Origin: Heterocephalus glaber | Taxonomy: Eukaryota > Chordata > Mammalia > Rodentia > Bathyergidae | Assembly: GCF_000247695.1 (NCBI RefSeq) | Contig: NW_004624848.1 | Location: 1,767,574-1,831,573 of the forward strand | Length of the DNA stretch: 64,000 bases | Direction: 5' to 3' | Shown: positions 1 to 11,429 of the stretch, one piece after another | How the letters are laid out: every line of letters begins with the position of its first letter | How positions within the stretch are numbered: position 1 is the stretch's first letter | Program-made: the position numbers and the translations under genes | The notes under the pieces: model-generated | What the model was told of the DNA's origin: nothing | The model's database searches: none | Seen by the model: the letters and a program-made list of their open reading frames with translations, nothing else

Positions 1-550
1 TCAAAAGAAATAGACTGGCAGAATGGATTAAGAAGCAAAATCCAACAATATGCTGTATACAAGAGACACACCTAACTCAAAAGGAAATTCGTAGACTGAA
101 AATAAAAGGATGGAAAACAGTTCTCCATGCCATAGGAACTCAGAAGAAAGCAGGGTAGCAATCTTATTTGCAGACAAAGATTTCAAACCAAAACTAATTA
201 AGAGAAACAAAGGTGGTCACTACATCCTTTTGAAGGGAACAATCCAAGAGGAAGAGATGACAATCCTAAATATATATGCACCAAATATGAATGCCCCCAA
301 CTATACAAAACAAATATTAATGGACATGGAAAACCAAATAAACACTGACACAATAGTAGTGGGGGAACTTAATACCCCACTATCACAAACAGACAGATCA
401 TCTAGAAAAAAAGTTAATAAGGAAATTCTAGAACTGAACCAAGTTATTGAACAAATGGATTTAATAGATGTTTACAGAGTTTTCTACCCCACAACATCAG
501 AATACACATTCTTTTTGACTGTACACGGATACTCATTAAATTTTAAAACA
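1..550 (+). mobile_element. LINE-1 fragment, ORF2 endonuclease region
   Basis: The translation matches the endonuclease domain at the N-terminus of LINE-1 ORF2p, which nicks genomic DNA to prime reverse transcription. The catalytic-region motif QETH is readable near 60-71 and NIYAPN near 269-286. The motif normally read as GDFNTPLS appears as GELNTPLS, so the usual catalytic Asp is Glu at 365-367. The reading frame breaks near 152-155, where one G appears to be missing; the frame used before that point hits TAG and similarity continues in the frame open from 110 to 553. Similarity fades near 525-550. The copy is truncated at the left by the window edge and cannot encode a working protein. It is an old retrotransposon relic, not a host gene. 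Confidence 0.9.
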
Positions 551-2923
551 TAAACCTTGACGGCTTTGCCTTTAGGCTTCTGTACTTCGGATTTCAGTGA
601 TTAAAAAGTAATCAGGAATAAAAAGAACACAGACTGTGACATTGTGGTCCAGATTTTTTTGTTGTTTTAATGTCCTAAAAAATTAAACAGTTTTGACAAA
701 GTAAATAAGTTCTAGTGGCTTTCCTGTTTAATAAAATGTAATCTCTAATGTTGCAGTGAAGCCCTACTGATATTCTTCCATCTGAAGACATATTTGAATG
801 ATAAAATCTCAGCAGCAGATATTGTGTATATTTTCTGCATAGTTCAGATATAACTTAATGTCAGCAAAGATTTAATACTATGCTCATATAAATTGTCACT
901 GTTATCATAAGAAAATATTCTGAATCCAATTTTAAATTGGTAACATCTGCTCAGCAAAAATCCTCAGAGTTTATTTCTCTCAAACTAATTTGGTGAAAAT
1001 CATAAAGGTTAATTTTTTCTGTCATTAAAGTAAATTCCCACAAAATGTATATATGTTTGTCCCTCCAGTGGACTAAGTAGAATACATGGCTGAAAGTTCT
1101 GGTAAATGGTCCGGCTGAAGCAAGGGCTGAGATTTCTTGGAGGGTGTTAATGTCTGTGGGAATGCTAACTGAGAGGGAGTGGAAGGTAATGAAATCAGAG
1201 TCCATAGCGACAGGCTTGAATTTCCGAGGGGCCACCTGGATATCTTGTTCTCAGTCACTTTCTCTCATATTTTATTTTCCTCATTTGAACAGGTCAACAG
1301 TCATTCAAAGCTTTCATAACATCTGAGGGAAATCATGCCATTACTTTATTTGTAAGTTTTAAAGTATGCACATAGTTTATTTTTAGGATTCAAAACATTC
1401 AGCCTCTACCATCCTTTCTTTACTTGATTTTTTCAAAGTTTGAAATAGTCTGGGAATCATTAAGTGCCAAATGCTTTCATTGGGCTCATAAACAATGGAA
1501 GATTCCATGGTAAATGTATCTACTTCTCAGGAAGTTTCAACAAAACACATTTTCACTCATTTAAAGCAATAAGAAATAAATCTTGAGGTCTTTTAAGAAA
1601 GGTACACGTTAGACCCTAGGAAGCTGACACAGTACTAGATTTCACAGAAAAAGATCACAAAAGCTACCCTGCATGCCCCATAAATTCTGGAGGTTCTTGG
1701 AAGTTTTGACATGCATCTCGGTATTGGAGCAATTCTTCTTTGTCTCACTATTTATCTCTTGACCTATCGACTTGGCTAAAATACGAGACCAGAGAATAAG
1801 TTCTCAAGAAGCTACATGGATTTAATCAAAGAGAAAAAAAATGGAAGTCAGGTTATTATCTAAAGGAGAGACCAAACTATTTCATTGTTTCCCAGTGTCG
1901 TATGGCTTTAGACTTAATTTTCTCCCTGACAAATGTATTGTGGCTTATTATAATAATTCCTTGAACTTTCATATGCAAGCTAATGCCCTTTAAAAAATTT
2001 ACCTGATAGGCATGACAATTACTCACATGGTTAGACAGTAACTGTAAAATTAGTCAGTAAATATCAGTATATATGCTGACAAGAGTAATGGGATTCAGAT
2101 GCTCTGCAGTGCAATTCTGCTCAGCACTCGTTTCTTCCTGTTTGGAAGAGAAAGCGATACTGGGTCTCTACTGATAAGATCTCTGTTGATCTCCACTGAT
2201 TTGCTGTGAGAATAATATGAAACTAACAAAAACATGATTGCATGCACATAATTTCAAACAGTTGATAATACATTATTATAACACAGATTTCACAGAATCA
2301 TACTCCAAAGACCCCTCTCTCACAACATCATGGGATACTTGTCAAAAGTTTAGGTCTCTTGCCATCTTTCGGCCTCCTGACTTTGTGAATTAGGTAGCCG
2401 GTGCGGGCAGCCTCCCTAACAGGTCTCCCTGTGTTGCTCCAGTTGTCCTCACTGCTTAAAAGCTGCCCCTTTGTTTTGGGACAAACTGATGAAGGTTGGT
2501 TGGAACTTGCCAGGATTTGAGCTGAGGAGGAAGAAGGTGGGGGGAAGGCTGGCTTCACACAGGCATGGGCAGGGACTGGGTCAGGTGAGTCCTCTGTGAC
2601 AGCAAGGGGGACCTGTGTGGAACCAGCCCAGAGAGGGACGCTGGTAACTGCACTCTCTGTCCCTTCTCGGGCACAGCAAAGTCTGATCTACGTTCTGAAC
2701 GTTAGAGAAATTAAGACCCTTGGGAAGTCATTGTTCAAGATTGTTTCTCAAATATTCCGGCTGGAAGACACAAACATAGTGATTGAGATGAATCATCCAA
2801 GCTCGAAGGCCAAAAAAAAAGTGTCAGAGGTTAGCTGAAGGTAAAAGGAGATTAATGGTCCCATGCAACATCAATGGACCAGACACAACGAGAGCCTTCA
2901 TTGAAAGGACAGCATATTTTTTT
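551..2923. other. No gene recognised; unassigned AT-rich sequence
   Basis: I see no exon, RNA gene or clear repeat here. Open frames are at most 94 codons and have no recognisable domain. The minus-strand frame at 951-1235 overlaps another open frame and has no supporting homology that I can name. Confidence 0.5.
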
Positions 2924-3025
2924 TTAAGAGTAGGAAAATTTACTGGGGAGTAGGAATGCGGAATAGGAATGGGGAATAAGAATAGCTCCTGGGAGACAGG
3001 AGGGATCCCAAGTGGGTTGCCCTGA
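2924..3025 (-). mobile_element. Fragment of retroviral-type LTR, related to the LTR at 4534-5118
   Basis: Two blocks match the better preserved LTR near 4.6 kb in the same order and orientation: a block starting TTAAGAGTAGGAAAA at 2924, and GGAGACAGGAGGG followed by GTGGGTTGCC around 2990-3020. The spacer between them (2950-2988) is different and repetitive, with several GGAATA-like units. In the larger copy this stretch holds the end of R and the polyadenylation signal. Here the signal position reads TTTACT on the plus strand (AGTAAA on the minus strand), so the canonical signal is lost. The rest of the LTR is missing. Confidence 0.5.
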
Positions 3026-4533
3026 AGGGATCGAATAGTGAGCTAATGTGTAAGTGTAATTCGGCCTGTAACTCTTTCTGGAAAATGTCTAGCTTGTTTC
3101 AAAGAATTAGGTTGAGAGTAATGCAACTGAAAAATAAATTCACTAGAAAACATAACTGAAAACCTTTCACCGATATGTCTGAGACTGTCTTGGAAGAGAG
3201 TGGGAGGCAGTAATAGGGACTGAGGGGCAGAGGGGTTGGGGAATTTGTGCTTGTGGAGTGAGTGGATATTGGGAAAAAAGGGATCCTATTTTGTGAGGTG
3301 TATTCCTTTCGAGAATTTGCTGGAACTTGCGTCTGGGTTGGAAAAAACTTCACACTTGAGAACCCATTACAATTAATCTAGTTACTGTTTGAATTTATAA
3401 TATATTTTATTATATATATATATATATATATCTGCTTTGCTAATTGCTGATTTCTTTCTTGACTATTGATGTTTTGGGGGCTGCTTTTCTAATACATCAA
3501 CCTCAGGCAGTGTGCTCTGCCAAATATTTAATAATGGGTTATGAAGTAATTTCTATTGAACATTATTACCCTTACAGTGCAGGAAATGGAAACCCAGTGG
3601 ACTACAAATGACTGTATTGTCCAAACGCAATGCTAGAGTTGAAGGAGAAGATTTATGGACAGGAAAAGGCCACGTTAAAAAGCACTGTTAGAAGTAGCAT
3701 CACACAGTAGCTGACCCATGCTTTGCAGTACAATGATGAGCCTCTCTCACAAATAGGATGTTCAGCCAGCTGAACACACCTCTGAGTGTGTTACACAAGA
3801 AAAGATAACAAAGTGTCCATCCACCCACCTTCCTTCCCTCCTCCATATCCAGGTTTTCTTGTATATGACTCTGCTTTATGATTTAAAGTACACCAGGTGA
3901 TAGAATGAATTACTCTAGGAGAAAGAGGACCTGGGATTTATCTGCTAAAACCTTACCATCTAGTGATACAGTCTTTTCAGGTTTGAGGTGACTTAGCTAT
4001 AAGTGAGGAAGATTTGCATGACTCCATTCCATTCCGTGAAATGTTTTTCATTATGTTGCAAGAACCTCCTGAGTTGCCAAATTTAAAAGACAGGGAGTTT
4101 TCATTAGGAAAGCTGAAATCCATTAGAAGCGAACATGGAAATAAAGGTAGGTCATATGTGTTTTGGGAATCCTATCTTTAGGAAAGCATATTAAATATAT
4201 TAAATGGAATCAGGCATCTTCTCTCATATCCCATGGGAAATCTATTGTCTCATTTTTCCAAAAATTTCTAGGTCATACATATTAACATTGTCAGTTTTTT
4301 CTTTGACTTTGGCGGGTCCGAGTTCCTGTCCCTACCAAGCAATGGATTTAACATAAATCTAATCTCCTATGTCCTCCTTTGTTCTAGGAAAGATATCTCA
4401 TCTGTGAGGGGTAACCCAGGGCAGAGCATTTGGTGACAGTCTTGATGTTTTCATGGAATTCTGGCTCCGGCATCAATTGGGCGGGTAGCTTTGATATAGG
4501 GGGAAGAGCTGCAACTCCCAAACCTAACATATC
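3026..4533. other. No gene recognised; unassigned, with possible small MIR relic
   Basis: Nothing gene-like is seen. Around 3545-3640 a weak match to an antisense MIR core is possible (TTACAGTGCAGGAAATGGAAACCCAGTGG resembles the MIR 3' segment), but it is too short to call. Sequence at 4270-4533 next to the LTR could be retroviral leader or host DNA; I cannot tell which. Confidence 0.35.
3410..3431. repeat. (TA)n microsatellite
   Basis: About eleven uninterrupted TA units lie within an AT-rich stretch. Confidence 0.95.
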
Positions 4534-5118
4534 TGAAACGCGAGTTCGTATTCTCTAAAATCGAAGAATGAATTCTAGGAACAACGGAGGTTAAGAGTAG
4601 GAAAAATTTATTGGGAGAAAGAAAGCTTCTGCCTAGGAGAGACAGAAGGGGGACCTGAAAGTGGGTTGCCCGCTCACCCCACTTTTCAAAGATGTTTTAT
4701 ACAGCAAAGCCACGTGGTGAGGCGGGTGCAAAGTGGGACAAAACTATAAGACCCAATGGAAATTTACAAGGTGGGCATGAGGTGGGACAAGACCTTGACC
4801 GACCAGTAAGATTCTAAGTACAGTCACCCAGGTCATATTGATTAAATGGGGATCAAATGGGAAAACAAGACACATACAAGGAATTTTCCATGTAGAATAT
4901 CAATCACTGCCATCTATCCCAGGGGAAGTAGCGCCTCCTTTTGATAATGCTAACCAGTGAATGTGCCTCAATTGTTCTCCATGTCGGCTCCTGGAGGGCT
5001 GATGCCTTAAAGGAGGCCCTGTCTAACTGCCTGCAAGGTATCTAATTGGCTTACCTATCTGCAATAGCTTAACTTTAGTGTTCTTACTTTGTCCCAGCCG
5101 TAGAAAACAAAGGTAACA
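4534..5118 (-). mobile_element. Endogenous retrovirus-type LTR, antisense
   Basis: Read on the minus strand, this has the layout of an LTR: a TG start in TGTTACC at 5118, a long U3, a TATAAAA box at 4701-4695, and an AATAAA polyadenylation signal at 4612-4607 about 85 bp downstream, with a pyrimidine-rich U5 after it. That TATA-to-AATAAA spacing is what a short R region gives. A CA end at 4534 is plausible, which would make the element about 585 bp, but I found no matching target duplication and no convincing primer binding site next to it. The outer edges are therefore estimates. No gag, pol or env frame is visible beside it, so it is probably a solo LTR or one end of a decayed provirus. Family (ERV1, ERVK or ERVL) is not assigned. 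Confidence 0.7.
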
Positions 5119-5214
5119 GGTCAGTGAGTTACAGAGGGTGTGGCATTATAAGTGGAAATAAAGAAATGGAATGCTCTGATGTTTCCTTTACCTAATCGTT
5201 TCATAGAGATTTAT

Positions 5215-5300
5215 TGGTCATCTGTGGTAGCACATGAAAAGCACTGCATTAGAAGCTGGGGTTACCAGGAAGACAAACTAGTAGGGTGACAGTCCTGCAG
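5215..5300. repeat. Possible ancient LINE/MIR-type relic
   Basis: The order 'ATTGGTCATCTG ... GCACTGCATTAGAAGCTGGGG ... GACAAACTAG' resembles a widespread mammalian repeat segment whose consensus reads roughly as a short stretch on size, 'gctggggataca' and 'agacaa'. The match is weak and its family is unsure. Confidence 0.25.
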
Positions 5301-5720
5301 GGTGTAGTTGCCCGGAAGATGGGTTCGGCCCTTTGTCCGTGAGCACCCGGAGGGTCTGACCTGTCAGTGCCATGCGGCTGCTTGCAGAGAATCCAGTATG
5401 GCCTCAAAGCTGCAGCCACCCCTTCGGGATCGGCACCTTCACGCAGGCCACCGCAGGGCCTTCTGAGCCCGGCCCTTCGCGCCCAGCCTGCTTCCTTGTG
5501 GTCTCTTCACACAGCGGCAGGAGAGACTATGAGAAGCTGAGAGACGGTTTATGACTCCGTTTAGCTCAAGACCTTCTAAGACCCCACTTTCTGGGAGCGA
5601 ATCTGAGTCGACGGCGGTCCTGTTAGGCTCTGCGCAGCCTCTGGGGCGCCTGTCCTGCCCATTCTCTGGCATCTTTCTACCACACAGACATGCCAAGCGC
5701 GCCTCCTCGCTGTGACTGCT
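5280..5720. promoter_or_regulatory. CpG-rich patch, possible promoter or decayed CpG island
   Basis: By hand count there are about 24 CpG dinucleotides in roughly 420 bases, at about 57 percent G+C. That gives an observed/expected ratio near 0.7, far above the CpG-poor surroundings. Both strands stay open for stretches (60 codons plus, 139 codons minus at 5439-5858), but neither frame shows a known domain, and long frames are expected in GC-rich DNA. No clear splice site or TATA box fixes a transcript. It could be an orphan promoter, a non-coding RNA start or a young GC-rich insertion. Confidence 0.35.
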
Positions 5721-5944
5721 TTTCTCCTGGCCTAAAGTGCACGTTCCAGATGCAGGGGCCCAGCCCCTCTTGCCTTCCTGTGTTTTACCAGAGGTTTGCT
5801 CAGAACCTGTACTTTGACCACTTTCATCAAAGAGCACTTCTACCACCCAGCCCTCCATTCCTCTTCATCCTGAATCACTGCTGCTAAGAGTGCTTGCCTC
5901 ATCTGACATGCTTCATGTTATTGGCTTCATGTCTGTTTCTGTGT

Positions 5945-6012
5945 TTCCTAGAATATGAGCCCCCGATCTGTGTCTAGAACAGTGCCTGGTACCTGGTACC
6001 TGAGATGCCCTT
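5945..6012 (+). mobile_element. LINE-2 3'-end fragment
   Basis: A CTAGAATATGAGC stretch followed by TCTAGAACAGTGCCTGG closely follows the conserved tail of LINE-2, where 'agaatgtaagctcc' is followed by 'tagaacagtgcctggcacat'. The middle of that tail is shortened and the fragment is under 100 bp. Confidence 0.55.
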
Positions 6013-7090
6013 GATAAGGAAGCTTTGGAACAGTGAGACAGGGCTGGCTGTGCGAGTTTTGAGGCACTAAGAACGGTGAATTACGAACTTTCTACGGAAA
6101 AGACAGTGAGCCACAGAGCAAAAAGAAGGAAGTGGAAGGAGATCTTTCCAAACTCCTTCTGCAGTTTTACTGACAATTAAAATGAAATTCGTGTGTCCTA
6201 GTTTAGGCTTGTCATGGGGAGTGGAAGGCTCGTAAAATGACTAGCTTATAGCTATATGGAAAACTATTTTCCCTGCAAAGAATTCCTGGTTTATTGTGTT
6301 GGAGTTGTAGACTTGATGAACTTTCCTGAAGTAACTTCACGGTCTTACCTGCAGCAGAAAAGTGCTTCGGGTCAAATCATTTAGGTAGCTAAAATGCAAA
6401 ATGAGATTTTCTTGATCTACTTTTTCTCCTGTCCTCTTTTAAAGACCGCACTTCTTTTGCATTTTGCATTACAGGTCAGCAAGACATTTTCAAAATGTCT
6501 GAAATTATTGTTTTCTCTTTCCTTGGCTGTGAGTTTCTTCCCCTGGCTGCTTCTATTAAGCAACTCGAGTGTTTTCCTCCTGGCTCCGGGCCGCTCAGCT
6601 GAGTGATGACTGCATCTCCTTGGTGGGGACACCAGAATGCCAGGCCCTGCCTGGAAACCGTGGAGCTTGGGCAGGCCACTGTCATCCCAAATGTGAGATG
6701 GAAAGTTTGCTTTTGAAAAATGCACATGGTGAAAGAAAACATGTTATTTAAGCATGGGAATAAAAGCAGAAAAGAAAAATATAATGCCCCAAATGAGAAC
6801 TGTACTGAAATAGTTGAATTAGGGGGAAAATAAATGTGTCGATTTCTTATGAAGATAAGAAGTGTTGCTAAAAGAAAGCAGACTGACAAGTTTTGAACTC
6901 TGTTGTAGTATTACCTCTAGATGTGTTTTTATTCCCTGATTGCGGATTAAATCACTTCTATATGAAGTAACAAATTCACTTTGACTTTGAGTTCCTTACA
7001 ACCTAGCCACGAGGAGGAGGAGGGAACCTAAGTACGGAGCATTAAGTCCTAGTTTGTGTAAGTTTTGCCCTAAGGTTGGCTCCAATTTTA
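6013..7090. other. No gene recognised
   Basis: Minus-strand frames at 6417-6725 and 6476-6889 and a plus-strand frame at 6394-6606 overlap one another, lack domains and are not supported as genes. No repeat family was recognised by eye. Confidence 0.45.
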
Positions 7091-7095
7091 CCAAG

Positions 7096-7263
7096 ATGGC
7101 TGCTGCTGCTCCTGCTCCTGGAGAGAAGTTGTCAGCGGAGCAAATGTGGCTGGAGAGGCAGCCGGGAAGGGGGAGCGAAATCTATCGCCATGGAGGGGTT
7201 GAACTCTTGTTCAAGTACCTTCACTCAGAGCTGGGGCAGCCTGATTTTCCCTCTGACAGATGA
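7096..7263 (+). other. Short open frame starting MAAAAPAPGEKL, unidentified
   Basis: The ATG at 7096 sits in CCAAGATGG, a good translation-start context that also matches a YY1-type AAGATGGC site. It opens 55 codons that begin with an alanine/proline run, as many mammalian proteins do, and then read through a charged stretch (EQMWLERQ, SEIYRHGG). There is no GT donor of good quality before the stop, no CpG island and no poly-A tail, so a first exon, a processed pseudogene fragment or an LTR with a YY1 site are all possible. I do not recognise a family. This is only a candidate. Confidence 0.15.
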
Positions 7264-10200
7264 ATGATGATAAGAGACCAGAGCTGCATCCGGCAATGCC
7301 AGTCACTCTTGTGGACTGTGAGGTAGAGTTTGCACCTGGGACAGCATGTCCCTCCTGAGTGAAGCCTGTCCAGTTCTGAGGTCACAGCTGGATAAGTTGG
7401 CCAGGGCTTGGGATGACTTCTAAGACTCTCAGAGAGCAACCATGTTATGGAGAAAAGTAAATCAGGTGCTGAGCATGGCGGTAGAGGAAATGGATATGAA
7501 TTTCAGCATTGGGAATACAAGGAGGCTAATCTTTTTGATAAAATGGGCAGTCTGATTTGAATGTCATGATCAAATCTTTATTTTTATTTCACAAGCAATG
7601 CATTATAGAAGTATAGAACACAATACAAATATCTCATAATTTTGTTCCACTTTTTAGATGTAATTTCATATTCCTCTTCTTATAGAACAAGAACTTTAAA
7701 AATATCCTAAAACCTGCTTATAATAGAGATTTAAGTGTTGCATATAAAGTTTAAAAATAACAGAAAAAAATCATAAAATAATGATATTATTATCAAAAAA
7801 GAGCAAGTTTGAGTGGATTCCTGAAGACATGAATAAAACTATATTTCCTCTCTATATCTATATCACCTATAGATATATGTGTGTGTTTCTTATACGTAAA
7901 TACCTATGACAAGGTGTAATTATAAATTAGGCACAATAAGAGGTCAGCAACAGTGACTCAGAAGAAATTGGGGCAATACTAACAGGCTGTAGTAAAATTT
8001 AGGTGGATGTGACCTTTCTCTGTCTGCCTCTCAAAATATCTTACCATATTTTGCTCACCCTTCTTTTGACTGTCTATGGGTAATGAAAACCACAGGAAAT
8101 AAAGTAGGGAATGGAAAACTTGATATGCAGCCATGCTAACGTTCCTTCGTGGAAATTTATACAGAATACTGTTTGTGGATTATGCACTTATTAATTTCCT
8201 TATTTTAAGTTCTTGATATGAGGAGTAGGGAGAAAGGGGAGTGGGGAGAGGGAATGAAGGGAAAAGGAAAGAGAAGAGGAGAGGGAGGATGTGTGCTGTA
8301 AGTACCTAAGACAGAAGCGCTGTGAGGGTTTTGGAAAGATATGTAGTCCTGGGGGTGCATAAGCCGCTTTTATTCAAATTCTGTAAGTTCATGAACAAAA
8401 ATTACTTAGAAGATTTTCATTGAGTTTGGGCATATTTTCTTTCTTCAGCAGGATTCTAACCTTTCCATGTCTAAGGTTTATAGCTTCAGCCGTACTTGAT
8501 TTATATAAGCAAAAAGAAAAACCTTAGCAGTATTTTTTATAACTGCAGAAGCATATTTATTCCATTTTCACATAACTCACACATAGCTAGACAGATTCTG
8601 CTTAAGCCTTCAAAAGAAATTCCATTTTAGACTAGACACTAATGTGGAAAACTGGAGACCACATGACTTCACGTATCTAGAAGAGACACTGGAGGCAATC
8701 GGGAAGGAATTCGGTGGTGTGGTCCTTCCACAGTGAGAGGTAAAGCCATTGATGAGGTAACTGGGGTGTTTTTCTGGATTATTCCATATATATTTGTATG
8801 TTTATTTTCTAATTCTATAGATTGCTTACAATTGATTTGGAAAATGTAAATTTAATTTTAGTTGAGTAACTGTTTTCATTTTTGGAAAACATACAAGTTA
8901 CTGTTTGGGTTGTACAATTTAATGCATCTTTCTCACAAAAGCATGGAGAAAAGCAGAAGTTACAAAACGTGGTGGAGAGCTCAAGCGTCTGACGTACCAG
9001 ACGCCAGCTCTTCTGTGTGGAGAACCCCGCGGACTTCAAAGGGCCCACTGCCTGGAATCCAGACCCATGGAGCAGGAGAGGGTGAAAGTCTGCTGACAAT
9101 TGCCAGTTGCAGAGTCTCAGCCAGTTTTTATAAACTTGGAAGCTGTCCTTTTTGATTTTTATCAGTGAAAAATGTCGGGAGTTGCTTCTAAAGTTTTTCA
9201 TTTCTTTACATTTGTACAGACTAAAATAAGTTGGAAAATCTTTGGTTTTCATTAAGTGAGTCCCAATTATAACCCTTAAAGTGTTAATACTAATATTTCC
9301 TTCAGGGAGAAGTAAAACACTTTTTATTTCTACACATTGATTAGAATCATATTGTTTTAAGCTTGGAAAATCTTTGACGATTACAGTGGAGAGTGAATTT
9401 ATTTTACAGGGAAACTATTTTAAAATATAATTTTACTTAATAAGTTTTCACATTCAGTGGCTTCTTCTGCTCAGAGTATGATGCTTTCCAAGGTGAAATA
9501 AGAAAACCTCCAAATATGCTTCCCTCCCAACTGCTTTCCCTGAGTTATCAGCCAGCCACCTGACCACATCAGAAGCAGAAAGGAGGCTTTGGGCGTCCAG
9601 CCAGGGACAACAACATTAGCTGTGGTGGAAAACATCACCAAAGAAGTACAGCTCATGCAAACGTAGGTTCTGTTTTGTTTTTTTGAACACATACATCCAT
9701 AAAAGCACCAACTGGATCTTACACGGCAAACTCAGGCAGTCCTGAATAGACAGCAATAGCAAACACCCCCACTGCCAGGGGGTTGTCTTACTCATCGTGG
9801 AAGTCGCTGAAGAATTTGACTTGAGATAAATTTTATTTTCAGAAAAATTTATCACTAACATTTAAATGTAAATGTCATATGCCCTTTATGGTAAAGTGTG
9901 AGACATTTGCCTTGCAGGTGTGTTTGTGTGTTCAGCCTAGAATAACTTAGCGGTGTTCTCGTGGTGAGGTCTCTTACAGAAGCAATTGGTTTCTCCTCCT
10001 CATTAGCCTAGGACCCAGTGTCAGGCAAAGCCAATGAGCAGACGTGGGAAGGGGAAATGTGTCTCTGTATTTTATAATGGGAAAACAGTTCTTCTAGGTA
10101 TCGAGACAGTGAACTATTCATTAGCTTGATCCACACATTGCAATGCAAGCAGCTTGCTTCTTTTTTGTTCCTTGAATTTGGGATTTTTTTCTCTGCCTTG

Positions 10201-11429
10201 TGTACAGTAGAAGATATTAGGGTTTTTTTCCTGAACAGAGCTTCGGTGAGGTTTGCCGCCCCTGGTCATACAGCCTGGCAGCCACAGTGAGCGCACACAT
10301 CTGCCATGTTGGTGTCCAGGAGCACACTCATCCATCACAGCTGTTATTGACAGTTCACGTCGAATGTCCAGGCGGATAGAAGGAATAGAAATGAGCATTG
10401 CCTAAGCTACACAAAGCTGAATTGATTAGTTTTCACCCTGGATTTTTATCAATACCTTCTGTTCTTTTTATCCTAATCTTTCTGTGTTGCTCAACATTTG
10501 CTTACAAAATTTAAAATATCACTTCTAATGATTCCAGTATTCAAGAATGCTAAAATTTTGCTGGGGTGAGAGATCCATGCCAAACACAGTTCACTGGAAG
10601 GTCTGTTTTGTGTTTGGTTCCAGTACAAGAGGAAATAGTGAAATCTGCCACAGTTTAAATATATACATATATATAGCAAATACTTTAAGTTATGTATTTC
10701 TGTAATACATGATAGGACATATGTAAAATAATATATTAAGTTGAGTGTATTTTTTAAATTTTAGTGTCATATGTAAGAGTAGAAACTGCCTATTTGTCAT
10801 CTCTCCTTCTCTCTCTATCTCTGTAAAACCAGCAACCATTTCTCCTGAAAATCTGTCCTGGAATATTATGTCTCTTATATGCTGTGCACTATTTTATTTC
10901 TACAAAACTATGCTTTTGAACCAAGTAAAAAGAAAGTTTGAGGGTTTGATATGAAAATCAGATGTCTCAGCACATTCACATACATATACCTGTAGGGTAT
11001 ATGAATAGATTCATTCAATCTGATTAGAAATAAAAAGGTATCGTAAGTGAAAGGAAATTACTGGTTATGTGCAAGATTACAAAGATAAAGAGACATTTTG
11101 TGGCAGTTATCTATAAGGGAAGGATGATTGGAGGTAATTCCGTGGTTTGGCACAGCATGATTCTTCTTCCGTTCACCATTTGTTCTTATTCTGACATCAT
11201 CACAATCAACCATTAATTTCTGGAAAAACCTTTCATGAATATAAATCCCCAGCATTCAGAATTTTTTGTGGCCTGTATTTCAGTGACACAGAAGGAGGAG
11301 AGGGCCTGTGTAGCAGGATGATGCCAGGCTTCCTTTGTTTCGTTTAGATTCCAAAAATAGAGCATTTGAGTCCATCTGAAAGTCGTATTTGTGGAATTCT
11401 TATTTCAGACCTTGCACAGTAATAAATGC
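7264..11429. other. No gene recognised; unassigned sequence with a GA-rich tract
   Basis: Frames up to 145 codons (minus, 8815-9252) are present but carry no recognisable domain and overlap a frame on the other strand. The purine-rich stretch at 8218-8290 is listed separately. No exon or RNA gene is supported. Confidence 0.45.
8218..8290. repeat. Purine-rich (GA/GGGA) low-complexity tract
   Basis: This run is almost free of pyrimidines on the plus strand, with repeated GGGAGA, GGGGAG and AGGAAAG units. Confidence 0.85.

Noticed and set aside
5439..5858. A 139-codon minus-strand gene
   Set aside because: The stretch is GC-rich, where stops are rare by chance. The translation lacks domains and overlaps open frames on the plus strand.
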